Positions 16,958 to 25,054 of a DNA stretch of 37,370 nt are shown here, piece after piece. Numbering within the stretch: position 1 is the stretch's first letter; every line of letters begins with the position of its first letter. Origin of the DNA: Campylobacter concisus (lineage in GTDB: Bacteria; Campylobacterota; Campylobacteria; Campylobacterales; Campylobacteraceae); the NCBI RefSeq assembly GCF_001891085.1, contig NZ_JXUP01000011.1, positions 1 through 37,370 of the forward strand, read 5' to 3'. The position numbers were made by a program, and so were the translations under genes. The notes beneath the pieces were generated by a model. The model searched no databases and was not told the DNA's origin. It worked only from the letters and a program-made list of their open reading frames with translations.

Positions 16958-17394
16958 ATGAATGATTTTTTTAATGCTTTCTAGCAATAATTTCAATATA
17001 AAATCATAGATTTAATCGTATATTTAGCCAATCATCACCCATTAGTTGCTTGGATTATCTTATATTTTTTGGGTTTGCTTGTACTATATTTTTGTTTTAA
17101 GTTTATTCGCCATTGTTATATAATCTATAATAAATCTAAAAATATAAAAATTTTAAAAATAGGTATATCATTTTTTATTCCTATTGTTATTGTTTTTTAC
17201 TTTCTCGTTAAATTCACAATTTACAAATCAAATGGATATTTAGTTTATTTTTGTATCTTTTCGTAGATTTCTACTATTGGCGTGATTTTTGGGCTTTAGG
17301 ACCAAAAAAATTTATACCAGATAAATCAAGAATAGAAACCCTAAAAAACATAAGAAGCAAAAAGTTAAATTTGAAAAAAATAAGAATTCGTTAA
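16958..17394 (+). pseudogene. Membrane protein gene, disrupted (possible immunity protein remnant)
   Basis: From ATG 16958 the frame reads NDFFNAF, then two stops (TAG, TAA), then in the same frame YKIIDLIVYLANHHPLVAWI, ILYFLGLLVLYFCF, a basic loop, and ISFFIPIVIVFYFLV. It stops at 17264-17266. One frame over it goes on DFYYWRDFWALGPKKFIPDK to a TAA at 17392-17394. This would be a protein of about 145 residues with two or three membrane helices. It lies between toxin-like remnants, so an immunity role is possible but unproven. Confidence 0.45.
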
Positions 17395-17472
17395 ATTTTA
17401 CAAATGTAAAATTAAAAAAATAAACAAAGCAACAGTGATAAATAGAAATTTTAAAATATCTTTAAAATAGGA

Positions 17473-18225
17473 ATGACTGAAAGAATAAACGAAAAACTAT
17501 TAGCCAATACTCCAAAAGGAGGAAAGTTGGGTAGCGACGGTATATTAAGACATAACGGCAAAGAGTATGTAGCTCATAGTATGGATATAACGGGAAATAA
17601 AGTGATATATCAACAATTAGGTAAAAATAATAAACCGGTAGAGGTTTATAAAATTACTAACGATAAAGGTTATTTAGTGACAGCTTCTAAACCAAAGCTC
17701 TCTGCTTCGCAAAGCAGTCCTAGTACTTTAATAAAAGATGCAACAAAAGATATTAAATTTTATGATAGCTCAAAAACCCCGGGTATAGTAGCAGGCGCCA
17801 CCATAGGCGGAGGTATAGATATTGGATCGCAGTATATAAATAACGGCTATAGTTTTAAAAATATTGACCATACAGAAGTAGTAATAAATGCATTAGGCGG
17901 TGCATATGGCGGAGCTGCTAGCGGTTTATTCTCGGCAATAGTCAGAGGCGCTTTTGTTAACTCATCTACCGAGCTATATTCTCAGCTTAAAGACAGATCA
18001 AAAGATGTAGATGCAGAGAGAGTGGTCGGAAAAGGTTTTGCTGGTGGATTTTATGGACTGTTCGGCAGTCTTGCGGGAACAGGCGGTAAAAACATAAAAG
18101 TAGGCAATGGAGATTTACAGACTGCGGCTGAAAGTATAGTATCAGTTGTGACAGGAACAGGTCAGGTAGTGGCCGATAACATAAAAAGTAAAAACGATAA
18201 AGACAAAAAAGATAACAAAAAATGA
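17473..18225 (+). CDS. Toxin-like protein with glycine-zipper hydrophobic C-terminal half
   Basis: The 250-residue product begins MTERINEKLLANTPKGGKLG; residues 1-75 are a compact beta-like region (GILRHNGKEYVAHSMDITGN). Residues about 100-225 are rich in Gly, Ala and small hydrophobics (IVAGATIGGGIDIGSQY, ALGGAYGGAASGLFSAIV, VVGKGFAGGFYGLFGSL), as in the pre-toxin or membrane-active parts of polymorphic toxins. It ends in a Lys/Asp tail. No signal peptide is seen. ATGA overlap with the next small membrane protein suggests an effector-immunity pair next to the T6SS locus. A degenerate copy of its C-terminus follows at 18491-18619. No ribosome binding site is strong (TAGGA at 6 bp); it could also be a surviving 3' piece of a longer gene. 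Exact activity unknown. Confidence 0.6.
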   Translation: MTERINEKLLANTPKGGKLGSDGILRHNGKEYVAHSMDITGNKVIYQQLGKNNKPVEVYKITNDKGYLVTASKPKLSASQSSPSTLIKDATKDIKFYDSSKTPGIVAGATIGGGIDIGSQYINNGYSFKNIDHTEVVINALGGAYGGAASGLFSAIVRGAFVNSSTELYSQLKDRSKDVDAERVVGKGFAGGFYGLFGSLAGTGGKNIKVGNGDLQTAAESIVSVVTGTGQVVADNIKSKNDKDKKDNKK

Positions 18226-18494
18226 AAAAATTTCTAATTATATTTTTTGGTAGCATATTATGTATTGGCTTTATAGTAATCCTAAAACTTCTTTTCGGAG
18301 AATATTATGTTGATGCTGTAGTCTCATTAATCATACTTACAAATGTATATTTTATGATAAAAAACGGCATAAAAAAGAGTGACTTTTCGAAAAAGAATTT
18401 GAAAGAAATGGACGTCACGATAGGCGGCGTTTCTTTGATACAGGCTATATTTGTATTTATAATGTGGATTGGTTACAACGCCACAAGAGGGTAA
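18222..18494 (+). CDS. Small three-helix membrane protein, candidate immunity protein
   Basis: The 90-residue product has three hydrophobic segments: FLIIFFGSILCIGFIVILKL, VDAVVSLIILTNVYFMI and GVSLIQAIFVFIMWIGY. Its ATG overlaps the stop of the preceding toxin-like gene (ATGA), so translation is coupled. A short inner-membrane protein directly behind a Gly-zipper, possibly membrane-active protein fits immunity to a pore-forming or inner-membrane toxin. That is inference from layout only; no known immunity family is recognised. Confidence 0.65.
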   Translation: MKKFLIIFFGSILCIGFIVILKLLFGEYYVDAVVSLIILTNVYFMIKNGIKKSDFSKKNLKEMDVTIGGVSLIQAIFVFIMWIGYNATRG

Positions 18495-18675
18495 ACATAA
18501 AAGTGGGCGAGTAGAATAAGACTACGGCTGAAGCTGGGGCAAGTATATTTACCGGAATAGTACAGGCAGTAGCCGATAGTATGAATAGTAAAGATAATAA
18601 AGACGATAGAAAAGAATGAGAACTGATATAAAAGTTTTGTTTAAGAACATTAATTTTAAAATGAGCATCATCTAA
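18491..18675 (+). pseudogene. Degenerate second copy of the toxin-like C-terminus plus immunity stub
   Basis: The frame from 18491 reads NIKVGE, stop, NKTTAEAG, then ASIFTGIVQAVADSMNSKDN and KDDRKE, ending in TGA at 18617-18619. It parallels the end of the 17473 gene (NIKVGNGDLQTAAESIVSVV, TGTGQVVADNIKSKNDKDKK). Its stop again overlaps an ATG (18616), which opens an 18-codon frame ending at 18675. That frame could be the stub of a second membrane/immunity gene. The remnant stretches up to the tssJ promoter, so promoter insulation may have preserved the spacing. Confidence 0.65.
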
Positions 18676-18690
18676 ATTTTTAGATATAAT
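18673..18690 (+). promoter_or_regulatory. Promoter of tssJKLA
   Basis: TATAAT at 18685-18690, after a T-rich run, lies 41 bp before the tssJ start. The 17-mer TAAATTTTTAGATATAA here (18673-18689) recurs exactly ahead of tssM (27663-27679). Confidence 0.6.
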
Positions 18691-18730
18691 TACGCAAAAA
18701 TAATATTATTAAAATCAGGTAAAGGAACTC

Positions 18731-19198
18731 ATGAAAAAAATATTTAGATTTCTATCTTTTTTAGTATTTATGCTATTTCTTACAGGGTGTGCAAAAGATC
18801 TTATTATAAGCAATATGCCAAATTCAAATTTGAACTATCATGGCGATAATGTTCCTATAACTATCATAGCTTATAAATTAAGAGATGTGGCTAAATTTAA
18901 AGAAGCTAGCATTATCGATCTAGCCGAGAGAAATGGTGAAATACTAGGCTATGATAAGATTGACTCTATAAAAACACAAATTCAGCCAAATACAAATAGA
19001 TATGCTTTTACAAATGTATATCCTGACGAGGTTCCGTATGTTGGCATTTTGGTACTTTATGCTGATCAGAGCAAGACAAATATCAAGGCTTATAAGGCTA
19101 CAAAAGAGATAAAAGAAAAAAATATAGTTTTTGAAATAACAAAAAATGGCGTAAATGTTTTAGACGCTAGTAGCTCTAAAATACAAGTAAGCAAATAA
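18731..19198 (+). CDS. tssJ: TssJ outer-membrane lipoprotein of the T6SS
   Basis: The 155-residue product has a lipoprotein signal (KKIFRFLSFLVFMLFLTGC), lipobox LTGC with Cys20, and Ala at +2, which allows outer-membrane sorting. The mature part is the transthyretin-like TssJ fold, with the typical PITIIAYKLRD stretch and an F/VYPDEVPYVGILVLYAD segment. It anchors the TssJLM envelope complex to the outer membrane by binding the TssM periplasmic domain. AAAGGAA precedes the ATG. It is first in the tssJ-K-L-A unit, one base separating it from tssK. Confidence 0.88.
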   Translation: MKKIFRFLSFLVFMLFLTGCAKDLIISNMPNSNLNYHGDNVPITIIAYKLRDVAKFKEASIIDLAERNGEILGYDKIDSIKTQIQPNTNRYAFTNVYPDEVPYVGILVLYADQSKTNIKAYKATKEIKEKNIVFEITKNGVNVLDASSSKIQVSK

Positions 19199-19199
19199 A

Positions 19200-20594
19200 A
19201 TGTCTGAAAAGCTAAAAGTCGTTTGGTATAACGGAATGAACGTTGATAAGGTTCATTTCGAGCAACAAGAAAGATATTTTGAGAGAAATTTAAACCTAAA
19301 AACCATCTCTTCTTTTTCAAATTTATACGGTGTTTTAGATTTAGAAATTTCAAGCGATCTTTTGCTTCAAGGCAAAATAGGGCTAACTAAAATTTCTTGT
19401 ATCTCTCAAGATGGTACGATTTTTAACGCGCCAGATCAAGATGAATTACCAGAGCCACTTGAGATAAGTCCAAGTGAGCTAAACTCAGCCATTATAGTGT
19501 TAAAACTACCTATTAGCTCAGGTTTGGTCGATATTAGCTTGCAAAATAATTTACCAAATCTAAAATTTACAGCCAAGCAAGCACTTATTAGCTCAAGAGT
19601 GCATGATGAAGCTAGCAACGATATACTAAGTGAGTTAGACGATAAAGATGATTTTGAACTATCTTCTGCCTTTACACAAGATAAAGAAAATCTAACCCTA
19701 GCAAGCCAAAGATCATCTCTTGGAGTATTAGGCTCAAAGATGCCTTACGAGCTTAGCATACCAATTTGTAAAATAAAAAATATAGACCTAAATAAGCAAA
19801 TAACACTTGACGAAAAATTTATTCCAACTTGTATTAACATCAATAAAAACACCTTCATAACAAATTTTATAGAGGAGCTTAGCTTTGCTACAAAGCAACA
19901 TCAAGAGAGTTATTTTGGGTTGCTAGGAGGTGTTGATCAAGCTAAAAATAGACTTGATTTTTCAACATATTTAACACTAAATATGCTAAAAAAATGGTAT
20001 TTAATATTCTCTTATTTACTAAAGAAAGATAAATTTCACCCAGAGTATTTGTATGAAAAATTAGTTGATTTTCAGGCTGATCTGTTGGCACTTAGTCACG
20101 ATAATAGTTTTAGCGAATTTATAGCCTACGATCACAATAATCTAACTCAAACTTTTGTGCCTTTGATAAATAATCTAAGACTTTTGTTCTCACATATCTT
20201 ATCTCCAAAATATATAATGGCGCAAATTGTTAAAAACAATCACGGCTTTTATGACTGTATTTTTGATAATCCAAGCATTATTGAAAACTCAGAAATTTAT
20301 TTTGCTATTCACAGCGATACGAAAAATGAGTATCTTCTTAAAAATTTCAAAGAGCAGTGCAAAATCCATACTCAATCAAATATAAAAGGCATAGTTTCTT
20401 CACAGCTAAGAGGTATAAACGTAGAGCAAATTTCTGTTGTTCCTAGTACTTTACCGAAGTTAAACGATTATATCTATTATAAGATAGACAAAAAAGATGA
20501 AATTTTTAAAAGCTTTGCAAATCAAAATGTGATTAGCGTTTATATAACGGCAAATTTGCCAAATGCTGACATTAAAATGTGGGCTTTATTATAA
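19200..20594 (+). CDS. tssK: TssK baseplate adaptor of the T6SS
   Basis: The 464-residue product matches TssK in length and pattern: the opening KLKVVWYNGMNVDKVHFEQQERYFE, a strand-rich shell domain, and the SPSELNSAIIVLKLPI and YFGLLGGVDQAKNRLDFSTY blocks, with a helical middle and a compact C-terminal head. TssK links the baseplate wedges (TssEFG) to the TssL/TssM membrane complex. The start lies one base after the tssJ stop. The tssL start follows 8 bp behind its end. Confidence 0.9.
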   Translation: MSEKLKVVWYNGMNVDKVHFEQQERYFERNLNLKTISSFSNLYGVLDLEISSDLLLQGKIGLTKISCISQDGTIFNAPDQDELPEPLEISPSELNSAIIVLKLPISSGLVDISLQNNLPNLKFTAKQALISSRVHDEASNDILSELDDKDDFELSSAFTQDKENLTLASQRSSLGVLGSKMPYELSIPICKIKNIDLNKQITLDEKFIPTCININKNTFITNFIEELSFATKQHQESYFGLLGGVDQAKNRLDFSTYLTLNMLKKWYLIFSYLLKKDKFHPEYLYEKLVDFQADLLALSHDNSFSEFIAYDHNNLTQTFVPLINNLRLLFSHILSPKYIMAQIVKNNHGFYDCIFDNPSIIENSEIYFAIHSDTKNEYLLKNFKEQCKIHTQSNIKGIVSSQLRGINVEQISVVPSTLPKLNDYIYYKIDKKDEIFKSFANQNVISVYITANLPNADIKMWALL

Positions 20595-20602
20595 GGATAA
20601 AA

Positions 20603-21367
20603 ATGAACGAAAATCAAAATGAAACCTCAGTTTTAAGTCAAACAAATCTTTTGGGTCTTGGCACAAATCTTGCACTAGATCATGTATTACCATTGCTTCT
20701 TTTGGCAAATAGGGTTTCAAAATTACAAAATTTTTCACAAAGTGAAATGGCAAATTTACGTGAAAAATTGATAAACGATATCTTAAGCACTACTTCAAAG
20801 ATATCAAATCTAGGCATTTACGAGGAAGACGATATTATTAGACTTAGATATTGCCTTTGTGTTTTTATAGATGAGAGCTTGCTAAAAAATGAAATTTTTA
20901 TGAACAGCTTTTGGGCAAATAATACACTGACAACAAGATTTTTTAATGAAAATCTAGGCGGAAATAAATTCTTTGGCATTATGGATAAGTGGTTTGAAAA
21001 TGTTGGCAAAAATAAAGATTTCTTAGAATTTATATATGCTTGTTTGGTGCTTGGCTATAAAGGAAAATATGAAACCCAAGAAGATTGCAATGAAAAAATC
21101 TCTTATCTTTGTGAAAATATAGCTGCAGCTGTTTCTCCGCTTATAAAGGCTGATGAAAATGTATTTGAAAAGAGTTACTTAAAACAGACAAAGAAAAGCT
21201 TTCTTGAGATATTTTCGCTAAAGCGCTTAAAATTTTATTTCATTTTGCTAGCCATTGCTATGATCGCAGCCGCGTTTTTATATAGTACATATTCTATGGA
21301 TCAAAATAATATCAGAAACGATAGTGTCCTAAATAATAAGATAGAGAATTTTATGGATAACAAGTAA
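20603..21367 (+). CDS. tssL: TssL (DotU/IcmH-like) inner-membrane protein of the T6SS
   Basis: The product is 254 residues from the ATG at 20603, chosen over an upstream in-frame ATG at 20579 because of the AAGGATAAAA site directly before it. The cytoplasmic helical domain has the family feature YCLCVFIDESLLKNE and the block LEFIYACLVLGYKGKYE. A single C-terminal membrane anchor (FYFILLAIAMIAAAFLY) is followed by a short periplasmic tail. No peptidoglycan-binding extension is present. TssL works with TssM and TssJ as the docking complex. Confidence 0.9.
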   Translation: MNENQNETSVLSQTNLLGLGTNLALDHVLPLLLLANRVSKLQNFSQSEMANLREKLINDILSTTSKISNLGIYEEDDIIRLRYCLCVFIDESLLKNEIFMNSFWANNTLTTRFFNENLGGNKFFGIMDKWFENVGKNKDFLEFIYACLVLGYKGKYETQEDCNEKISYLCENIAAAVSPLIKADENVFEKSYLKQTKKSFLEIFSLKRLKFYFILLAIAMIAAAFLYSTYSMDQNNIRNDSVLNNKIENFMDNK

Positions 21368-22642
21368 GTGCAAGATAATTTTTGTAATAAATTTAATGAA
21401 GATTTTTTAGAGAATGAGCTTTATATTAGTTTAACTGATGAAATGTCAAAGTATAAAACTTTGATGCATGATAGCATAAAGTGGGATTACGTATTTAGCT
21501 CATCTTTAAGAGCCTTAAGTGAGTTTAGTCTTGACGCCAAGCTTTTAAATTTCTTAGCGATTTCTGCTATAAATTTAAATGACAAAGAGGCTTTTAAGAC
21601 ACTTATAAAAGCTTTTGCCTTTTTTCTATCTATTTTAAAAAAAGAGCCAAATTTACTTGCAAAAAATGAAAAACAACTACCTACTAAAAAAAAGATAATA
21701 GCTCAAACAATAGAGCTTTTTACGCAAGCTAATGATAAAGCTTTGGATCAAGCTGACGCAAAAGCGTTTAATGACCTTGTGCCTGAGCTTTCACAAGAGC
21801 TTGGTACATATTTTGATACGCTTTATATAGAAGAAAAAAAAGAAGAAATTTTAAAAGCTAAAGAGCCAAAAGTCATTACTAAAACTGAGCCAACTTACCA
21901 TCAAAGCGTTTCATTTAGCGGCAATGACATTAGTACATTTAATGATAGAGAATTTAGAGAATATTTTATAAATTTATCACTAATGCTTTTAAGGAGTGAT
22001 ATTAAAAATTTTAATGCTTATACTTTAATTTCTGAAGCAATGTGGGGCAGAATAAAGGCGCTTCCATCAAGTAGCGATCAAATAACACAGATACGTTATC
22101 CTGATGAAAATCTGATTATGCTTTTTAAAAAAAGTAACGAACTAAATCTTGACAACTTAGAAAAATTTATAAGAAATTTAGCACTTAATCCATTTTGGAT
22201 AGAAGGCATTAAGATATTTTGCGAGTTTTTAAATAGTGCTGGACTTGCAAGGCAAAGTGATCTTATTTGTGATATGGTTTTAAATTTTATTGATAAATTT
22301 CCAGATATAAAAAAGCTTAAATTTCAAAGCGGAGAAGCTTTTTTTAGTGAAGATATAAATAAATTTTTTATTAAAAGTAATTCTTTGGAATTTACTTCCA
22401 GCAGTGATAGTAAAAAAGATATGAGTTTTGAAGATCTAATAAAAGAACTAGACAAAAGCAAGCATGCTTCAAGTGCTCAAAGTGAGCTTAATTTTATGCT
22501 TGAATTATCAAAAATTTTTACTGCTCAAGGTATGAATAATAATGCAAAAGCTACCTATGCACAAATAGTTAATTTTATAGAAAATACCGAGCTTAAAGAT
22601 TATTTATCAGACGTATATATAAAGGCAAAAACATTTGTGTGA
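21368..22642 (+). CDS. tssA: TssA-family protein (VasJ/ImpA-like)
   Basis: The 424-residue product starts at a GTG right behind the tssL stop. The N-terminal helical part (KTLMHDSIKWDYVFSSSLRA, LLNFLAISAINLNDKEAFKT) resembles the ImpA N-terminal domain. A charged linker near 150-180 leads to a C-terminal domain with LRSDIKNFNAYTLISEAMWG, of the VasJ type. TssA coordinates tube and sheath assembly at the baseplate or distal end. It is the last gene of the tssJKLA unit. The subclass (short, ring-forming or cap-like) is uncertain. Confidence 0.82.
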   Translation: MQDNFCNKFNEDFLENELYISLTDEMSKYKTLMHDSIKWDYVFSSSLRALSEFSLDAKLLNFLAISAINLNDKEAFKTLIKAFAFFLSILKKEPNLLAKNEKQLPTKKKIIAQTIELFTQANDKALDQADAKAFNDLVPELSQELGTYFDTLYIEEKKEEILKAKEPKVITKTEPTYHQSVSFSGNDISTFNDREFREYFINLSLMLLRSDIKNFNAYTLISEAMWGRIKALPSSSDQITQIRYPDENLIMLFKKSNELNLDNLEKFIRNLALNPFWIEGIKIFCEFLNSAGLARQSDLICDMVLNFIDKFPDIKKLKFQSGEAFFSEDINKFFIKSNSLEFTSSSDSKKDMSFEDLIKELDKSKHASSAQSELNFMLELSKIFTAQGMNNNAKATYAQIVNFIENTELKDYLSDVYIKAKTFV

Positions 22643-22682
22643 TAAAATATGTTTTTTTAAATCACCTTTAATTTTATTTAAA

Positions 22683-22688
22683 TATAAT
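22683..22688 (+). promoter_or_regulatory. Promoter -10 of tssBCEFG
   Basis: TATAAT in an AT-rich 78-bp gap lies 33 bp before the tssB start, which has AAAAAAGGATG as ribosome binding site. Confidence 0.5.
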
Positions 22689-22720
22689 TCTTAAATCATT
22701 TACGAAAAAAGGATGTTACT

Positions 22721-23206
22721 ATGGCAGATAATCTAATCCCACCAAAAGAACGCATAAATATAGTTTATAAAACTAAGACAAATGACCAAGAGGCTGATGT
22801 AGAGCTTCCATTAAAACTTATGGTAGTTGCAAATTTAACTGGTGAAAACCAAACTCCACTTGAAGATCGTGAAGTGATTTCTATCAATAAAATAAATTTT
22901 GATCAGGTTATGAAAAGCTTAGATATTCATACAAATTTCTCTGTAAAAAATAAGCTAAATTCTAATAATGAAGATTTAAATATTGATCTTGATTTTGAGA
23001 GCATCCATGATTTTAATCCAGACAATATTATAAATCAAATTCCTGAGCTAAAAAAACTCTTACAGCTTAGAAAAGCTTTAGTTGCACTAAAAGGTCCTAT
23101 GGGCAATATGCCTGATTTTAGAAAAGCGGTTTTAGAAGCTATAAAAGATGAAGATAGTAGAAAACAACTTCTTTTAGAGATTAAAGACGAACAAGATAAG
23201 GAATAA
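22721..23206 (+). CDS. tssB: TssB (VipA) small sheath subunit
   Basis: The 161-residue product opens IPPKERINIVYKTKTNDQEA and has ELPLKLMVVANLTG, the PLEDREVISINKINFDQVM block and an acidic helical C-terminus, all typical of TssB. It forms the contractile sheath with TssC. The gene is 2 bp from tssC, and the stop and start lie close enough for coupling. Confidence 0.93.
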   Translation: MADNLIPPKERINIVYKTKTNDQEADVELPLKLMVVANLTGENQTPLEDREVISINKINFDQVMKSLDIHTNFSVKNKLNSNNEDLNIDLDFESIHDFNPDNIINQIPELKKLLQLRKALVALKGPMGNMPDFRKAVLEAIKDEDSRKQLLLEIKDEQDKE

Positions 23207-23208
23207 AA

Positions 23209-24657
23209 ATGTCTGAAACTAAAGTTAAAACTCCTATCATTGAAAGCATAATGCAAAGGAGTAAATATTCAAAAGATGACGAGAGTTATAGTGTTGTAAA
23301 GCAAGGAGTTGCTGAGTTTATTTCAAATATAATAACAACAAATAATGCCGAAGATAAAATAAATAAGCTCGCACTTGATGAGATGATAGCTCACATTGAT
23401 ACCCTTTTATCTGCTCAAATGGATGAAATTTTACATAATAAATCTTTTCAAGAGCTAGAATCAACTTGGCGTGGAATTAGATTTTTGGTCGAGAGAACAA
23501 ATTTTAATGAAAATGTAAAAATTGATCTTTTAGACGCTACAAAAGAAGAAATTTTAGATGATTTTGAAAATAATCTAGACATAACTCAAAGTACACTTTA
23601 TAAACAAATTTATTCAGCCGAATATGGACAATTTGGTGGTGAGCCAGTTGGTGCGATAGTGGCTGATTATGAGCTAGATAAATCAAATCAAGATATGACT
23701 TTTTTAAATAAAATGTCATCAATTGCTGCAATGAGCCATTCACCACTTCTCACATCTCTTTCTGCTAAATTTTTTGGACTTGACAACTTTGGTGAGCTTG
23801 AAAACATAAAAGATCTAAAAAGCATGCTAGAAGGCCCACAATATACAAGATGGAGAACTTTTAGAGAAAATGAAGATGCAAAATACACAGGTTGTATGGT
23901 AAATAGATTTCTTACAAGATCTCCTTATGTGCCAGAAGATAACCCTATAAAGAGCTTTAATTATAGAGAAACTGTAAATAATCACGATGATATGCTTTGG
24001 GGCAACGGAGCTTATGCTTTCGCAACAAGACTTACAGATAGTTTTGCTGATTACAGATGGTGTGGCAACATCATTGGCCCAAAAGGTGGCGGTGCTGTAA
24101 AAGACCTACCGACATATACTTATGAGAATTATGGAAGCATTCAAACAAAAATTCCAACTGAAGTTTTGATTACAGACAGAAGAGAATTCGAACTTTCAGA
24201 AAATGGTTTTATCGCTCTTACTTTAAGAAGAGACAGTAATAATGCCGCATTTTTCTCAGCAAACTCTGCACTAAAGCCTAAAATTTTTCCAAATACTCCA
24301 GAAGGTAAAGCTGCTGAGACAAATTTCAGGCTTGGAACACAGTTGCCTTATGTATTTTTAATCTCTCGTTTAGCCCACTATCTAAAAGTACTTCAAAGAG
24401 AAGAGATAGGTACTTGGAAAGAGCGTAGTGACGTTGAACGCGGCTTAAATGAGTGGTTAAGACAATACATCTCAGATCAGGAGAATCCACCAGCAGATGT
24501 TAGAAGTAGAAGACCATTTAGAAGCGCAAAAGTAATCGTCAGTGATATAGCTGGCGAGCCTGGATGGTACAAAATAGAGCTTTTGGCTAGACCTCACTTT
24601 AAATTTATGGGAGCAAATTTCGAGCTTTCTTTGGTCGGAAAACTAGACAAAGAGTAA
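23209..24657 (+). CDS. tssC: TssC (VipB) large sheath subunit
   Basis: The 482-residue product is a full-length TssC. Conserved blocks include LDEMIAHIDTLLSAQMDEIL, WRGIRFLVERTNFNENVKID, FGGEPVGAIVADYELDKS, MSSIAAMSHSPLLT, GAYAFATRLTDSFADYRWCG and RLAHYLKVLQREEIG. It polymerises with TssB around the Hcp tube and contracts on firing. The recycling ATPase ClpV (TssH) is not encoded in the window. Confidence 0.95.
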   Translation: MSETKVKTPIIESIMQRSKYSKDDESYSVVKQGVAEFISNIITTNNAEDKINKLALDEMIAHIDTLLSAQMDEILHNKSFQELESTWRGIRFLVERTNFNENVKIDLLDATKEEILDDFENNLDITQSTLYKQIYSAEYGQFGGEPVGAIVADYELDKSNQDMTFLNKMSSIAAMSHSPLLTSLSAKFFGLDNFGELENIKDLKSMLEGPQYTRWRTFRENEDAKYTGCMVNRFLTRSPYVPEDNPIKSFNYRETVNNHDDMLWGNGAYAFATRLTDSFADYRWCGNIIGPKGGGAVKDLPTYTYENYGSIQTKIPTEVLITDRREFELSENGFIALTLRRDSNNAAFFSANSALKPKIFPNTPEGKAAETNFRLGTQLPYVFLISRLAHYLKVLQREEIGTWKERSDVERGLNEWLRQYISDQENPPADVRSRRPFRSAKVIVSDIAGEPGWYKIELLARPHFKFMGANFELSLVGKLDKE

Positions 24658-24664
24658 GCTTACT

Positions 24665-25054
24665 ATGTCGCTGATAGATAAAATTTTATATGAATTTAGT
24701 GATGAATCAAAGCTACGTCCATATTTTAAAGATCTAGACAGCGACATAAAAGATCACATTGATACAATTTTAAACTCAAGACTTGGTAATTATGGTCGCT
24801 TAAATGATAGTATCATCGATCTTTGGTCGATGGGTGTTGAAATAAACGAGCTTGGTCATAAACTTGGTATGGCAATATATGAGCTAATCAGCTCAAATGA
24901 GAATAGAATAGAAGTAACATCTATAGGATATGATGACTCACTAAAGCCTTGGCGTATCGTATTTAATATAAACTACAAACACAAAAACGATAATTTCAAA
25001 GAATATTTGCTAAAGGTTATCTTTAAAAACAATAGATATTGTGAGATTTTATAA
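24665..25054 (+). CDS. tssE: TssE gp25-like baseplate protein
   Basis: The 129-residue product has the gp25-like fold pattern: a DHIDTILNSRLGNYG block, corresponding to the family's LNTR-G region, then INELGHKLGMAIYELISSNENRIEVTSI and a strand-rich end. It joins sheath and baseplate. The stop overlaps the tssF start (TAATG). Confidence 0.9.
   Translation: MSLIDKILYEFSDESKLRPYFKDLDSDIKDHIDTILNSRLGNYGRLNDSIIDLWSMGVEINELGHKLGMAIYELISSNENRIEVTSIGYDDSLKPWRIVFNINYKHKNDNFKEYLLKVIFKNNRYCEIL

Noticed and set aside
20579-20602. Upstream ATG 20579 as the tssL start
   Set aside because: It overlaps the end of tssK, and the AAGGATAAAA site stands right before the ATG at 20603.
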